DNA of 64,000 nucleotides. It comes from Micromonospora echinospora. GTDB lineage: Bacteria > Actinomycetota > Actinomycetes > Mycobacteriales > Micromonosporaceae. The DNA lies in contig NZ_LT607413.1 of assembly GCF_900091495.1 (NCBI RefSeq), forward strand, positions 3,410,001-3,474,000, read 5' to 3'. A program made the translations under genes and the position numbers. The notes under the pieces were generated by a model. It did no database searches and was not told the origin of the DNA. It saw nothing but the letters and a program-made list of their open reading frames with translations. Of the stretch, positions 1-7,818 are shown piece after piece. How positions within the stretch are numbered: position 1 is the first letter of the stretch; each line of letters opens with the position of its first letter.

Positions 1-1
1 A

Positions 2-724
2 GGCGCGCGGGGGATCGGCGCGGCCACCGCCCGCCGGTTGGCCGCCGACGGTCTGGCGGTCGCCGTGGTCGACATCGAGGAGTCGGCGACGGAGGAGACC
101 GTCGCGGCGATCGGCGCGGCCGGCGGCCGGGCGCTCGGCGTCGGCGCGGACGTGTCCGACCGGAGTCAGGTGGAGGCGGCGGTGGAGCGCGTCGCCGCCG
201 AACTGGGGCCGCCGACCGTCCTGGTCAACAACGCCGGGGTGCTCCGCGACAACCTGCTGTTCAAGATGACCGACACCGACTGGGACACGGTCATGGGGGT
301 GCACCTGCGCGGGGCGTTCCTGTTCAGCCAGGCCGCCCAGAAGCACATGGTGGACCAGAAGTGGGGGCGGATCGTCAACCTCTCCAGCACCTCCGCGCTG
401 GGTAACCGGGGGCAGGCGAACTACGCCGCCGCCAAGGCCGGTCTCCAGGGCTTCACCAAGACGCTGGCGATCGAGCTCGGCCCGTTCGGGGTGACCGTCA
501 ACGCGGTCGCGCCCGGATTCATCGTCACCGACATGACCGCGGCGACCGCCGCCCGGATGAAGGTCGACTTCGAGGACCTCCAGAAGCACGCCACCGCCGA
601 GATCCCCGTCCGCCGGGTCGGTCGTCCGGAGGACGTGGCGCACACCATCTCGTTCCTGGCCAGTGAGGGGGCCGGCTTCGTCTCCGGTCAGGTCGTCTAC
701 GTCGCCGGCGGCCCCCGCGACTGA
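2..724 (+). CDS. Short-chain dehydrogenase/reductase, FabG-like (5' end cut by window edge)
   Basis: NAD(P)H-dependent oxidoreductase of the classical SDR family, probably a 3-oxoacyl-ACP reductase-type enzyme in the cytoplasm. The reading frame is open from base 2 and already encodes GARGIG of the Rossmann cofactor loop, so the gene begins a few codons upstream of the window; a TTG at 38 is only an internal Leu codon. Other signatures seen: NNAG followed by the N-terminal catalytic region, NLSS (catalytic Ser), YAAAK (catalytic Tyr and Lys), and a C-terminal GQVVYVAGG typical of FabG-like members. Length fits a normal ~250-residue SDR once the missing N-terminus is added. Substrate cannot be read from sequence. 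Confidence 0.9.
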   Translation, partial: GARGIGAATARRLAADGLAVAVVDIEESATEETVAAIGAAGGRALGVGADVSDRSQVEAAVERVAAELGPPTVLVNNAGVLRDNLLFKMTDTDWDTVMGVHLRGAFLFSQAAQKHMVDQKWGRIVNLSSTSALGNRGQANYAAAKAGLQGFTKTLAIELGPFGVTVNAVAPGFIVTDMTAATAARMKVDFEDLQKHATAEIPVRRVGRPEDVAHTISFLASEGAGFVSGQVVYVAGGPRD

Positions 725-849
725 CCCCCGCCCGTCGACCTCCGTCCGTCGACCCCGGTCCGTGGCCCGGTGGCTGCTCCACCGGGCCCCAGGCGGTCCC
801 GTACCGGGTCGCCGGCAGCCCGCACGGGAGTCCGGTGGCCCGCGCTGCG

Positions 850-887
850 GTCGAGCGGCCCGCGCGGGAGTCGAGCGGCCCGCGCGG
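850..887. repeat. Short direct repeat, 18 bp x2 at 20-bp spacing
   Basis: GTCGAGCGGCCCGCGCGG occurs at 850-867 and again at 870-887, in the gap between the SDR stop and the convergent membrane-protein stop at 891. It is probably a low-complexity slip in GC-rich DNA. No other feature is seen in the 725-890 gap. Confidence 0.5.
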
Positions 888-890
888 CGG

Positions 891-1460
891 TCAGGCCCGC
901 TCGTGCCGGCTTCGGTAGAGCCAGACCAGGCCGAGCACCGGGAGCACCAGCGGGACGTAACCGTAGCCGCTGCCGAACCCGGACCAGACCGTGTCGTCCG
1001 GGAAGAGCGCCGGGTCGACCAGGCTGAGCGCACCCACCCCGAGCACCCCGACCAGCTCGATCGTGCAGCAGACCAGGGCGATGCGGCGACCCGAGCGTCC
1101 GCCCCGGGCCAGTCCGACGGTCGCCACGATGTAGATCACTGCGGCCAGCGCGGAGAGCAGGTACGCCAACGGGGCCTCGTCGAACCTGGTGACGATCTGG
1201 AGCCCGGCCCGCGAGGTCGCCGCGATGGCGAAGAGCAGGTAGACGGCGATCAGCAGCCGTCCCGGTCCCTGGCCGGTGGCGCGTCCAGACGTCCCGGGCG
1301 GGCTCACCGCCACCGAGGCCCCGGGCCGATCGGCCGACGACGCCCGCTCCGGATGTCCGGTCGCCGAGGTCCCCGGTCGGGTTGCCGAGATCCCCGGCTG
1401 TCCGGTCGCCGAGGCCCTCGGTCGGTCGGGAGCCGAAGGCGTCTCCGGTCGGTCAGCCAC
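891..1460 (-). CDS. Small integral membrane protein with low-complexity N-terminus
   Basis: Unrecognised membrane protein of 189 residues. I start it at the GTG at 1460, because this codon overlaps the stop of the upstream gene in the string GTGGCTGA (translational coupling); a longer frame exists but would run through the neighbouring gene. The first ~60 residues are a hydrophilic, Pro/Ser/Thr/Arg-rich stretch with loosely repeated RPGTSATG-like units. After it come four hydrophobic segments (starting around LLIAVYLLF, YLLSALAAVIYIV, IALVCCTIELVGVL and VPLVLPVLGLVWLY). The C-terminus is short and basic. No enzymatic motif is visible. It forms a two-gene operon with the next membrane protein. 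Confidence 0.7.
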   Translation of the reverse strand: MADRPETPSAPDRPRASATGQPGISATRPGTSATGHPERASSADRPGASVAVSPPGTSGRATGQGPGRLLIAVYLLFAIAATSRAGLQIVTRFDEAPLAYLLSALAAVIYIVATVGLARGGRSGRRIALVCCTIELVGVLGVGALSLVDPALFPDDTVWSGFGSGYGYVPLVLPVLGLVWLYRSRHERA

Positions 1461-1857
1461 CGACGACCTCCCAGGTCTGCTGGAGCCGGACCACGACCAC
1501 CGGAAGGACCAGGCACACCACACCGATGATGGCCGCGCCCCAGCGTGTGGGTTCCATCCTCGCCAGCACTCCGGCCAGCGGCGGCAGGAAGACCAGCGTC
1601 ACCAGGTAGCCGGCGAACGCGCCCGGCTCGCCCGGCCGGTCACCCCCGCCGAGCGCCACCAGGGCAACCACGGCCAGCGCCAGCAGCGCGACCTCCAGCA
1701 CGGCGAGGCCCAGCAGGTGGGTGCGGTCCGGGGGTCGGTCGCGCGCCGCAGTCAGCAGGCTCCACGCCGCGAGTACGAGCGACAGCACGATCGTGACGGT
1801 CGCGAGGATTCCGTCCACCGGTGAGCTGGCTGCGGCGGCGCTGGTCATCGGGGACAC
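1453..1857 (-). CDS. Small integral membrane protein
   Basis: Unrecognised 134-residue protein with four predicted membrane segments (ILATVTIVLSLVLAAW, LAVLEVALLALAVVALVAL, FAGYLVTLVFLPPLAGVL, AAIIGVVCLVLPVVVV). The frame starts at GTG 1857; an ATG three codons later (1848) is an alternative. Its stop overlaps the start of the gene at 891-1460, so the two are almost certainly co-translated and may form one membrane complex. No motif for transport or catalysis is seen. Confidence 0.7.
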   Translation of the reverse strand: MSPMTSAAAASSPVDGILATVTIVLSLVLAAWSLLTAARDRPPDRTHLLGLAVLEVALLALAVVALVALGGGDRPGEPGAFAGYLVTLVFLPPLAGVLARMEPTRWGAAIIGVVCLVLPVVVVRLQQTWEVVGG

Positions 1858-2009
1858 TCCGTCCCTACCTCGGTCACCCGGACAGCGTACTCAGCCTTCC
1901 GGCGGCCTCCGGGACGACCTGCTGCCGGCTGCGTCCGCGCGTCCGGCGCACTAGCGTGGAGCGCGGACCGGGCGGCTGGCCAGGACCGATCGACGATGGG
2001 GGTGCGGGT

Positions 2010-2912
2010 TTGCTGAGGTTCGGACTGTTCGGCACCGGTCACTGGGCGGCGGAGACGCACGCGGCGGCGCTGTCTGCGCATCCACGCGCCGAACTGGCCG
2101 GGGTCTGGGGACGTAACCCGGAGAAGGCCGCCACGCTGGCGCGGCGACACGGCGTGCCCGCGTACGACGAGGCGGACGCGCTGATCGAGGCGGTGGACGC
2201 CATCGCCGTCGCGTTGCCGCCGGACGTGCAGGCGGAGATCGCGGTCCGGGCCGCCACCGCCGGCCGGCACCTGCTGCTGGACAAGCCGTTGGCGTTGGAC
2301 CTGGCCGACGCCGACCGGGTGGTCGCCGCCGCCGAACAGTCCGGGGTGGCCTCGGTGGTCTTCTTCACCCAGCGCTTCCGCCCGAACGTGGTGGGCTTCC
2401 TCGGGGCGACCGCTGCGGCGGGCGGCTGGCACCACGCCCGGGTCACCCTGTTCTCCTCGATCTTCCAGCCGGCGACGCCGTACGCGGACTCGACCTGGCG
2501 GCGGGAGCACGGCGCGCTCTGGGACATCGGCCCGCACGCGCTGTCGATGGTCCTGCCGGTGCTCGGCCCGGTGAGCCGGGTCTCCGCCACCGACGGGCCG
2601 CGCGGGCTGGTGCACCTGCTGCTCACCCACGAGGGCGGGGCCACCAGCTCACTGTCGCTCACCCTGGACGCGCCGCCCGAAGCGGTGACCCGTGACGTCG
2701 TCTTCTTCGGCGAGAACGGCGTCGCGGCCGTGCCACCCGGGGACGACAGCCCGGTCAACGCTTTCGGCCTCGCCGTCGACCAGCTACTGGCGGAGATCGA
2801 CGCGGGCACCCGGGACCACCACTGCGACGTCCGCTTCGGCCGGGAGGTGGTCGCCGTCCTCGCCGCCGCCGAACAGTCCCGCACCGACTCCCGCTCCCAC
2901 GCCGTCCCCTGA
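2010..2912 (+). CDS. Gfo/Idh/MocA-family oxidoreductase
   Basis: NAD(P)-dependent oxidoreductase, about 300 residues, of the family that acts on sugars, inositols and related polyols. The N-terminus carries the Rossmann loop GLFGTGHWAAETH. DKPLALDLADAD is the conserved (E/D)KP catalytic-lysine motif at the end of the cofactor domain. The C-terminal half has the usual alpha/beta substrate domain with DIGPHALSM. The frame is open further upstream (to 1821), but the TTG at 2010, a few bases after a G-rich stretch, gives the normal family start just before the Rossmann strand. No linked sugar-metabolism genes are nearby, so substrate is unknown. Confidence 0.8.
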   Translation: MLRFGLFGTGHWAAETHAAALSAHPRAELAGVWGRNPEKAATLARRHGVPAYDEADALIEAVDAIAVALPPDVQAEIAVRAATAGRHLLLDKPLALDLADADRVVAAAEQSGVASVVFFTQRFRPNVVGFLGATAAAGGWHHARVTLFSSIFQPATPYADSTWRREHGALWDIGPHALSMVLPVLGPVSRVSATDGPRGLVHLLLTHEGGATSSLSLTLDAPPEAVTRDVVFFGENGVAAVPPGDDSPVNAFGLAVDQLLAEIDAGTRDHHCDVRFGREVVAVLAAAEQSRTDSRSHAVP

Positions 2913-2982
2913 TCCCCCGGTTCGGCCACGCTCCGTCCCTGACCCCGCTCCCGCTCGGCGCACGCTTCTCGCGCTGCCGCCC

Positions 2983-3046
2983 TGGGTGGTAGCAGGGGTC
3001 CCCTGCACGTCATAAAGCGGTAACAAGGGGCCCCTGCTACCACCCA
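2983..3046. repeat. Dispersed palindromic element, copy 1 (possible bidirectional terminator)
   Basis: A 64-bp imperfect inverted repeat with arms TGGGTGGTAGCAGGGGTCCC and GGGGCCCCTGCTACCACCCA around a spacer with CATAAAGCGGTAAC. It lies between the stop of the + strand oxidoreductase (2912) and the stop of the - strand DUF2795 gene (3082). The reverse complement closely matches the element at 4660-4722. Confidence 0.75.
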
Positions 3047-3081
3047 AGCGGGGGCGGGGCGTCGGTCGGGGGTTCCGGTGG

Positions 3082-3273
3082 TCAGGCGATGGTGGCCAGG
3101 GCGTCGGTCAACTCGTCGGCGGAGGCGAACTCCTCGACCGGCAGCGACCGGAGGGCCTGGAGCACCTCGGTGCCCGCGCCGATCTCCTGGGCCCGGCGCA
3201 CCAGGTCCTCCCGGGACACCGGGTAGTCCAGTCCGGCCAGGTACTCCCACCACTGTCCGTCGGTGACCGTCAT
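3082..3273 (-). CDS. DUF2795 domain protein
   Basis: Small acidic cytoplasmic protein of 63 residues. The whole protein is one DUF2795-like domain: YLAGLDYPVSREDLVRRA, a central EVLQALRSLP and a C-terminal region ending in DELTDALA. DUF2795 is a short helical domain common in actinobacteria with no assigned reaction. Start is the ATG at 3273. It is a single gene, convergent with the oxidoreductase and divergent from the esterase-family gene. Confidence 0.75.
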   Translation of the reverse strand: MTVTDGQWWEYLAGLDYPVSREDLVRRAQEIGAGTEVLQALRSLPVEEFASADELTDALATIA

Positions 3274-3309
3274 GGACGTCGGCTACCCGCTGGCGGTCGA
3301 CGCACACCC

Positions 3310-4602
3310 GTGGTTTGCCCCGACCCGCCCCGGGTAGCCGCGGACATGCTGGTCCAGCGGCTCGGCGCACCGAGCGACTTCGACCCGTTGCTGGCCCGTG
3401 TCGCCGATGCCCGGATCGTCATGCTCGGCGAGGCGACGCACGGCACCTACGACTACTACCGGCTACGGGAACAGCTCACCCGCCGGCTGATCGCCGAGTG
3501 CGGTTTCTCCTTCGTGGCGGTGGAGGGGGACTGGCCGGACTGCGACCGGGTGAACCGATCCGTCACCGCCGTCCCGCGCGGTGCCCCCGACCCGCTGGCC
3601 GCGCTCGAACGTTTCGAGCGCTGGCCGACCTGGATGTGGGCGAACGCCGAGGTGGCCCGCTTCTGCCGCTGGCTGCGCGCGTGGAACCTGGACCGGCCGC
3701 AGGCGGCGCGTGCCGGCTTCCACGGTCTGGACGTCTACAGCCTCTGGGAGTCGATGCAGGCCATCTTCGACTACCTGGGCGAGGAGGACCCGGGGTCGCT
3801 GGAGGCCGCGCAGGAGGCGTACCGCTGCTTCGAGCCGTACGGCAAACGACCCGAGGAGTACGGCCTGGCCAGCCGGTTCGTCTCGGCACGGTGCGAGGAG
3901 GAGGTCGTGCGCCTGTTGGCCCGTACCCGGGAACAGGCCGCCGCCGACGGCGCGGACCGCTTCTCGGCCTGGCAGAACGCGGAGGTGGTGGCCGGCGCGG
4001 AGCGGTACTACCGGACCATGGTCAACGGCGGGGACGACTCCTGGAACGTGCGGGACACCCACATGGCGGACACCCTGGACCGCCTTCTGGACCGGTACGG
4101 CCCGGATGCCCGGGGGGTGGTCTGGGCGCACAACACGCATGTCGGTGACGCCCGGGCCACCGACATGGCCGGGGCCGGCCTGGTCAACATCGGCCAGCTC
4201 GCCCGGGAACGGCACGGCGACCCGGCGGTGGTGCTGGTCGGGTTCGGCAGCTACCGGGGCGGTGTGGTGGCCGCGCCGCGCTGGGGGTCGGCAGCCGAGG
4301 CGATGACCAGCCCGCCGGCCCGTCCGGGCTCGCTGGAGCACCGGCTGCACGAACTGCTGCCGGAACGGGCGGTGCTGGTCTTCGACGGCACGGACCAGCC
4401 GGACTGGGTCACCGGCACGGTCGACCACCGGGCGATCGGCGTGGTCTACGACCCGTCCCGGGAGGCGCGGTCCAACTACGTGCCGACCCGACTGGGCGAG
4501 CGCTACGACGCCTTCGTCTGGTGCGACGAGACCACCGCCCTGCATCCGCTGCCCGCCCTGACCACCCCCGGCGAGCTGGAGACGTACCCGGCCGGCATGT
4601 GA
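3310..4602 (+). CDS. Erythromycin-esterase-family hydrolase
   Basis: Protein of 430 residues (GTG start at 3310; an ATG at 3346 is an alternative start) belonging to the erythromycin esterase family (EreA/EreB/succinoglycan biosynthesis-like). Key motifs: GEATHGT with Glu41 and His44, VEGDWPDC with Glu72, and WAHNTHVGD with His274, which correspond to the acidic and histidine residues needed for hydrolysis in EreB. No signal peptide is seen. Many actinobacterial members do not confer macrolide resistance, so a role in macrolide opening is only possible, not shown. It stands alone between divergent and convergent neighbours. Confidence 0.85.
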   Translation: MVCPDPPRVAADMLVQRLGAPSDFDPLLARVADARIVMLGEATHGTYDYYRLREQLTRRLIAECGFSFVAVEGDWPDCDRVNRSVTAVPRGAPDPLAALERFERWPTWMWANAEVARFCRWLRAWNLDRPQAARAGFHGLDVYSLWESMQAIFDYLGEEDPGSLEAAQEAYRCFEPYGKRPEEYGLASRFVSARCEEEVVRLLARTREQAAADGADRFSAWQNAEVVAGAERYYRTMVNGGDDSWNVRDTHMADTLDRLLDRYGPDARGVVWAHNTHVGDARATDMAGAGLVNIGQLARERHGDPAVVLVGFGSYRGGVVAAPRWGSAAEAMTSPPARPGSLEHRLHELLPERAVLVFDGTDQPDWVTGTVDHRAIGVVYDPSREARSNYVPTRLGERYDAFVWCDETTALHPLPALTTPGELETYPAGM

Positions 4603-4659
4603 GCCGCAGGTGGCCGGGGTGTGCGCGGTATCCGGCGTGGGTGTGCCGTGTCCGGCCGG

Positions 4660-4722
4660 GGTGTTTGCAGGGTCCCCCTGCTACCGCTTTTTGCGGTGCA
4701 GGGGGCCCCTGCTACCACCCCA
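4660..4722. repeat. Dispersed palindromic element, copy 2 (possible bidirectional terminator)
   Basis: Hairpin with arms CAGGGTCCCCCTGCTACCGC and GCGGTGCAGGGGGCCCCTG around a run of T, followed by CTGCTACCACCC. It is the same element as 2983-3046 in opposite orientation (shared CTACCGCTTT, TGCAGGGG, CCCCTGCTACCACC). Like copy 1 it sits in a convergent junction, between the stops at 4602 (+) and 4774 (-). Confidence 0.75.
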
Positions 4723-4773
4723 CCCCGGGCGCGCACTCCGGCGAGGACCGGCGTCGGGGCGGGGTGGGACAGG

Positions 4774-7005
4774 TCAGCGGACGCCGGCTGCGGCCTTCTC
4801 GTCGAGGTGGGCGCGCAGCCCCTCGCCCTCGATGTCGACGTTCGGCAGGGACCGCTGCAACCAGCGGGGCAGCCACCACGCCTTGTCGCCGAGGAGCGAC
4901 ATCACCGCCGGGACGATGGTCATCCGCACCACGAAGGCGTCGATGGCGACGCCGATCGCGAGCGCGAAGCCCATCGACTTGATGATCGGGTCGTCGAGGA
5001 AGACGAAGCCGCCGAAGACCGACATCATGATCAGCGCGGCGGCGGTGACCACCCGGGCGCCGTGCCCCATGCCGTTGATGGTGGCCTGGGCGGCGGTGTC
5101 CCCGTGCACGAAGTCCTCCCGCATCCGGGAGACCAGGAAGACCTCGTAGTCCATGGCCAGCCCGAACAGGATGCCGATGAGCAGGATCGGCAGGAAGCTG
5201 ACCAGCGGACCGGGGGTGTCCAGCCCGACCAGGTCGGCGAGCGTGCCCTGCTGGAAGATCGCGACGGTGATGCCGAAGGTCGCCGCGACGGTCAGCAGGA
5301 AGCCCAGGGCCGCCTTGACCGGCACCAGGATCGACCGGAACACCAGCATCAGCAGCAGGACGGAGAGCCCGACGACGAGCAGCAGGTAGATCGGGAGCGC
5401 GTCGGCGAGCTTCTCCGACACGTCGATGCCGATCGCGGTGACCCCGGTCAGCAGCACGTCGGCCCCGTCGATCCCGTCGACCGAGCCCCGGATGTCGTGG
5501 ACCATGGTCTCGGTCGCCTGGTCGGTCGGGCCGGTCTTCGGGATGACCGCCAGCAACGCGGTCCGGCCGTCCGGTGCGAGCTGCGGCGGGGCCACCGCGA
5601 GCACGCCCTCGGTGCCCTGGATCGCCTGGGTGACCCGGGGCAGCGCGGCGGTGGTCTGCTCGGCGGAGTCACCGGAGACCACCACCACCAGGCGACCGGT
5701 GAAGCCCGGCCCGAAGCCCTCGGTGATCAGGTCGTTGGAGGTCCGGGCCGGCGAACCGACCGGGGCGGTGCCGGCGTCCGGCAGGGCCAGCCGCATGTCG
5801 GTGGCGGGGACGGCGAGCAGCCCGAGCCCGAGCAGGCCGGCCAGGATGACCGGGATCCGCAGCCGGGTGACCCACCGGGCCCAGCGGAAGCCGAAGCCGG
5901 AGCGGTCCTCGGCGACGTCCGCGTCGGCCGGGGCGAAACCGTGGGCCGGGGTGGAGCCGTCAGTCGTGGCGGGGTCGTCGGTCGTGGCGGAGCCGCGCAG
6001 CTTGCGGGGCAGCACCCGCTGACCGGCGAAGCCGAGCAGCGCCGGCTGGAGCGTGATCGCCACCAGCACCGCCACGGTCACCGTGCCGGCGGCGGCGAGA
6101 CCCATCACGGTGAGGAACGGGATGTTGACCACGGCGAGCCCGGCGAGCGCGATGACCACGGTCGCCCCGGCGAAGACCACGGCCGAGCCGGCGGTCCCCA
6201 CCGCGCGCCCCACCGCCTCCTCGGGGGTGAGCCCGGAGAGCAGGTTCTGCCGGTACCGGGAGGTGATGAAGAGGGAGTAGTCGATGCCGACCGCCAGGCC
6301 GAGCATCAGCGCCAGGATCGGGGCGGTGCTGGTCAGGTCGATGACGGCGCTGAGCGCGAAGAGCCCGGCCATGCCCGCGCCGACGCCGATCAGCGCGTTG
6401 AGCATGGTCATTCCCGCCGCGACCAGCGAACCGAAGGTCACCACCAGGACGATCAGGGCCACCAGTACGCCGATCGCCTCGGTCGAGCCGACCTCCGGCT
6501 CGGCGTTGAGCACCTCACCACCGGGGGCGACCTGGTAACCCTGGCTCTCGGCGCGCGCGCCGATCTCCTCGTACGCCTCGCGCTGCTCGTCGGTGACCTC
6601 GTCCGCGCCACCGGAGAACTGCACCTGGATCAGGGCGTACCGGGCGGTCGGCGAGACCGCGCCGGCCTGGAACGGGTCGACTGCGCCGACCGCGCCGGGC
6701 AGGCTGCTGGCCTCCTGCACCAGTTCCCGGATCACGGCCTGCCCCTGCGGGGTGCCGAGCTGTCCGTCGGCGGGTGCCTTGACCGCGATGGTGCCGGTGG
6801 CGCCGCTGGCCGCCGGGAACTCCTTCGCCAGCAGGTCGAGAGCCTCCTGCGACTCGGTGCCCCGCATGGTGAAGTCGCTCGACGTGGGGCCGCGGAACAG
6901 TGCCGCGGCCCCACCGAGGCCGATGAGTGCGACGAGCCAGAGGACGACGACGAGTCGCCGTCGCCGTAGCGCGCCCCGGCCGAGCCGGTACAAGAGGGTC
7001 GCCAT
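4774..7005 (-). CDS. MMPL-family RND exporter
   Basis: Inner-membrane transporter of 743 residues, RND superfamily, MMPL type. It has the family layout: one N-terminal membrane helix, a periplasmic-type loop, a block of five to six helices, then a repeat of loop plus helices. Each half carries the conserved proton-relay signature (GIDYSLFITSRYR in the first, AMDYEVFLVSRMRED in the second). Family members export lipids, siderophores or drugs driven by the proton gradient. The start is ATG 7005. The gene lies 47 bp downstream of a TetR-family gene on the same strand, so it is almost certainly repressed by that regulator. The natural cargo is unknown. Confidence 0.9.
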   Translation of the reverse strand: MATLLYRLGRGALRRRRLVVVLWLVALIGLGGAAALFRGPTSSDFTMRGTESQEALDLLAKEFPAASGATGTIAVKAPADGQLGTPQGQAVIRELVQEASSLPGAVGAVDPFQAGAVSPTARYALIQVQFSGGADEVTDEQREAYEEIGARAESQGYQVAPGGEVLNAEPEVGSTEAIGVLVALIVLVVTFGSLVAAGMTMLNALIGVGAGMAGLFALSAVIDLTSTAPILALMLGLAVGIDYSLFITSRYRQNLLSGLTPEEAVGRAVGTAGSAVVFAGATVVIALAGLAVVNIPFLTVMGLAAAGTVTVAVLVAITLQPALLGFAGQRVLPRKLRGSATTDDPATTDGSTPAHGFAPADADVAEDRSGFGFRWARWVTRLRIPVILAGLLGLGLLAVPATDMRLALPDAGTAPVGSPARTSNDLITEGFGPGFTGRLVVVVSGDSAEQTTAALPRVTQAIQGTEGVLAVAPPQLAPDGRTALLAVIPKTGPTDQATETMVHDIRGSVDGIDGADVLLTGVTAIGIDVSEKLADALPIYLLLVVGLSVLLLMLVFRSILVPVKAALGFLLTVAATFGITVAIFQQGTLADLVGLDTPGPLVSFLPILLIGILFGLAMDYEVFLVSRMREDFVHGDTAAQATINGMGHGARVVTAAALIMMSVFGGFVFLDDPIIKSMGFALAIGVAIDAFVVRMTIVPAVMSLLGDKAWWLPRWLQRSLPNVDIEGEGLRAHLDEKAAAGVR

Positions 7006-7052
7006 GATGGTTTTCTAGTCCTGTCCTCGGGGTCGTGGATGGGAAACGGACG

Positions 7053-7598
7053 TCAGTCCAGTGGCCCGAGCGCCCGGCGGGCGACGGCCAGCAGCGCGGC
7101 ACGCAGCTCGTCGTCGTCCAGGTCGGGGAACTGCGCGCAGGCGGCGGCGATCCCGGCGAGCACCATCAGCGCGCCCACCCGGGCCTCGGCCCCGGTGGAT
7201 CCGCCGGCCAGGGCGTCGCGGAGCCGGTCGGAGCAGCGCTGGATGTGCGCGAAGGCGGGGTGCTGGAGCAGTTCGGGAAACTCGCCTTGCAACAGGGCGA
7301 TCTCCCGACGGAAGCGCAGCGACAGCCCGACGATGCCTTCGAGGGCATCGCGTTGCGCGGCCTGCCCGGTCGCGCCGAGCAGCCGCTCGTCGAGAGCGAG
7401 CAGCATGCCGATCGCCGGGGCCATCAGCTCGGTGAAAAGGGTCTCCTTGTTGGCGAAGTGGTAGAGCACCGCCGCCTTGGAGCACCCCACGTCCCGGGCG
7501 ATGTCCTGCAACGACGTGCCCTTGAAACCGGTCACCGCGAACCGCTTCGCGGCTGCGGCGAGAATCTCGTCCCGAGTCTCCGGTACCGACCGTGCCAA
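7053..7598 (-). CDS. TetR-family transcriptional repressor
   Basis: DNA-binding repressor of 181 residues. I start it at the TTG at 7598 because a good GGGAGG ribosome site lies 8 bases upstream and the protein then begins with the usual basic residues; a longer open frame to 7730 would cross the operators and is unlikely. The N-terminal helix-turn-helix is clear: TRDEILAAAAKRF, GTSLQDIARDVGCSKAAVLY, HFANKETLF. The C-terminal domain is a typical helical ligand-binding region. It precedes the MMPL exporter and follows two perfect operator palindromes, so it probably represses both itself and the exporter. Confidence 0.88.
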   Translation of the reverse strand: MARSVPETRDEILAAAAKRFAVTGFKGTSLQDIARDVGCSKAAVLYHFANKETLFTELMAPAIGMLLALDERLLGATGQAAQRDALEGIVGLSLRFRREIALLQGEFPELLQHPAFAHIQRCSDRLRDALAGGSTGAEARVGALMVLAGIAAACAQFPDLDDDELRAALLAVARRALGPLD

Positions 7599-7626
7599 CC
7601 TGGCCACCTCCCACCATCGAGCATGC

Positions 7627-7661
7627 CTGACCGATCGGTCAGGAGCTGACCGATCGGTCAG
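7627..7661. promoter_or_regulatory. Twin TetR operators
   Basis: Two identical, perfect 16-bp palindromes CTGACCGATCGGTCAG at 7627-7642 and 7646-7661, with centres 19 bp apart, about 30 bp upstream of the TetR start. The spacing of nearly two helical turns places two repressor dimers on the same face. The site probably covers the tetR-MMPL promoter; the divergent LigD-type gene starts 158 bp away and could also be affected. No clear -10/-35 boxes could be assigned. Confidence 0.85.
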
Positions 7662-7818
7662 AAGAAGGTCGTGGTGTTCGTCACAATCCGCCCGGATCGG
7701 AGAAAGGTGGGGTGAAGGCGTCACGCCCACCGGTCACCGGCCGGATCACCCCGGCCCGGTATGCGGCAGGTCGACGGTTCCGGTTGCGCGCCGGCCGGGT
7801 GGCCGGGAGGGTGGGCTG

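Noticed and set aside
1821..2010. N-terminal extension of the Gfo/Idh/MocA oxidoreductase
   Set aside because: The extra residues are Arg/Pro-rich, overlap the divergent membrane-protein start, and place the Rossmann loop too far from the N-terminus for the family.
3310..4602. Calling the esterase-family gene a macrolide resistance gene
   Set aside because: Family membership alone does not predict macrolide hydrolysis; no resistance context is present.
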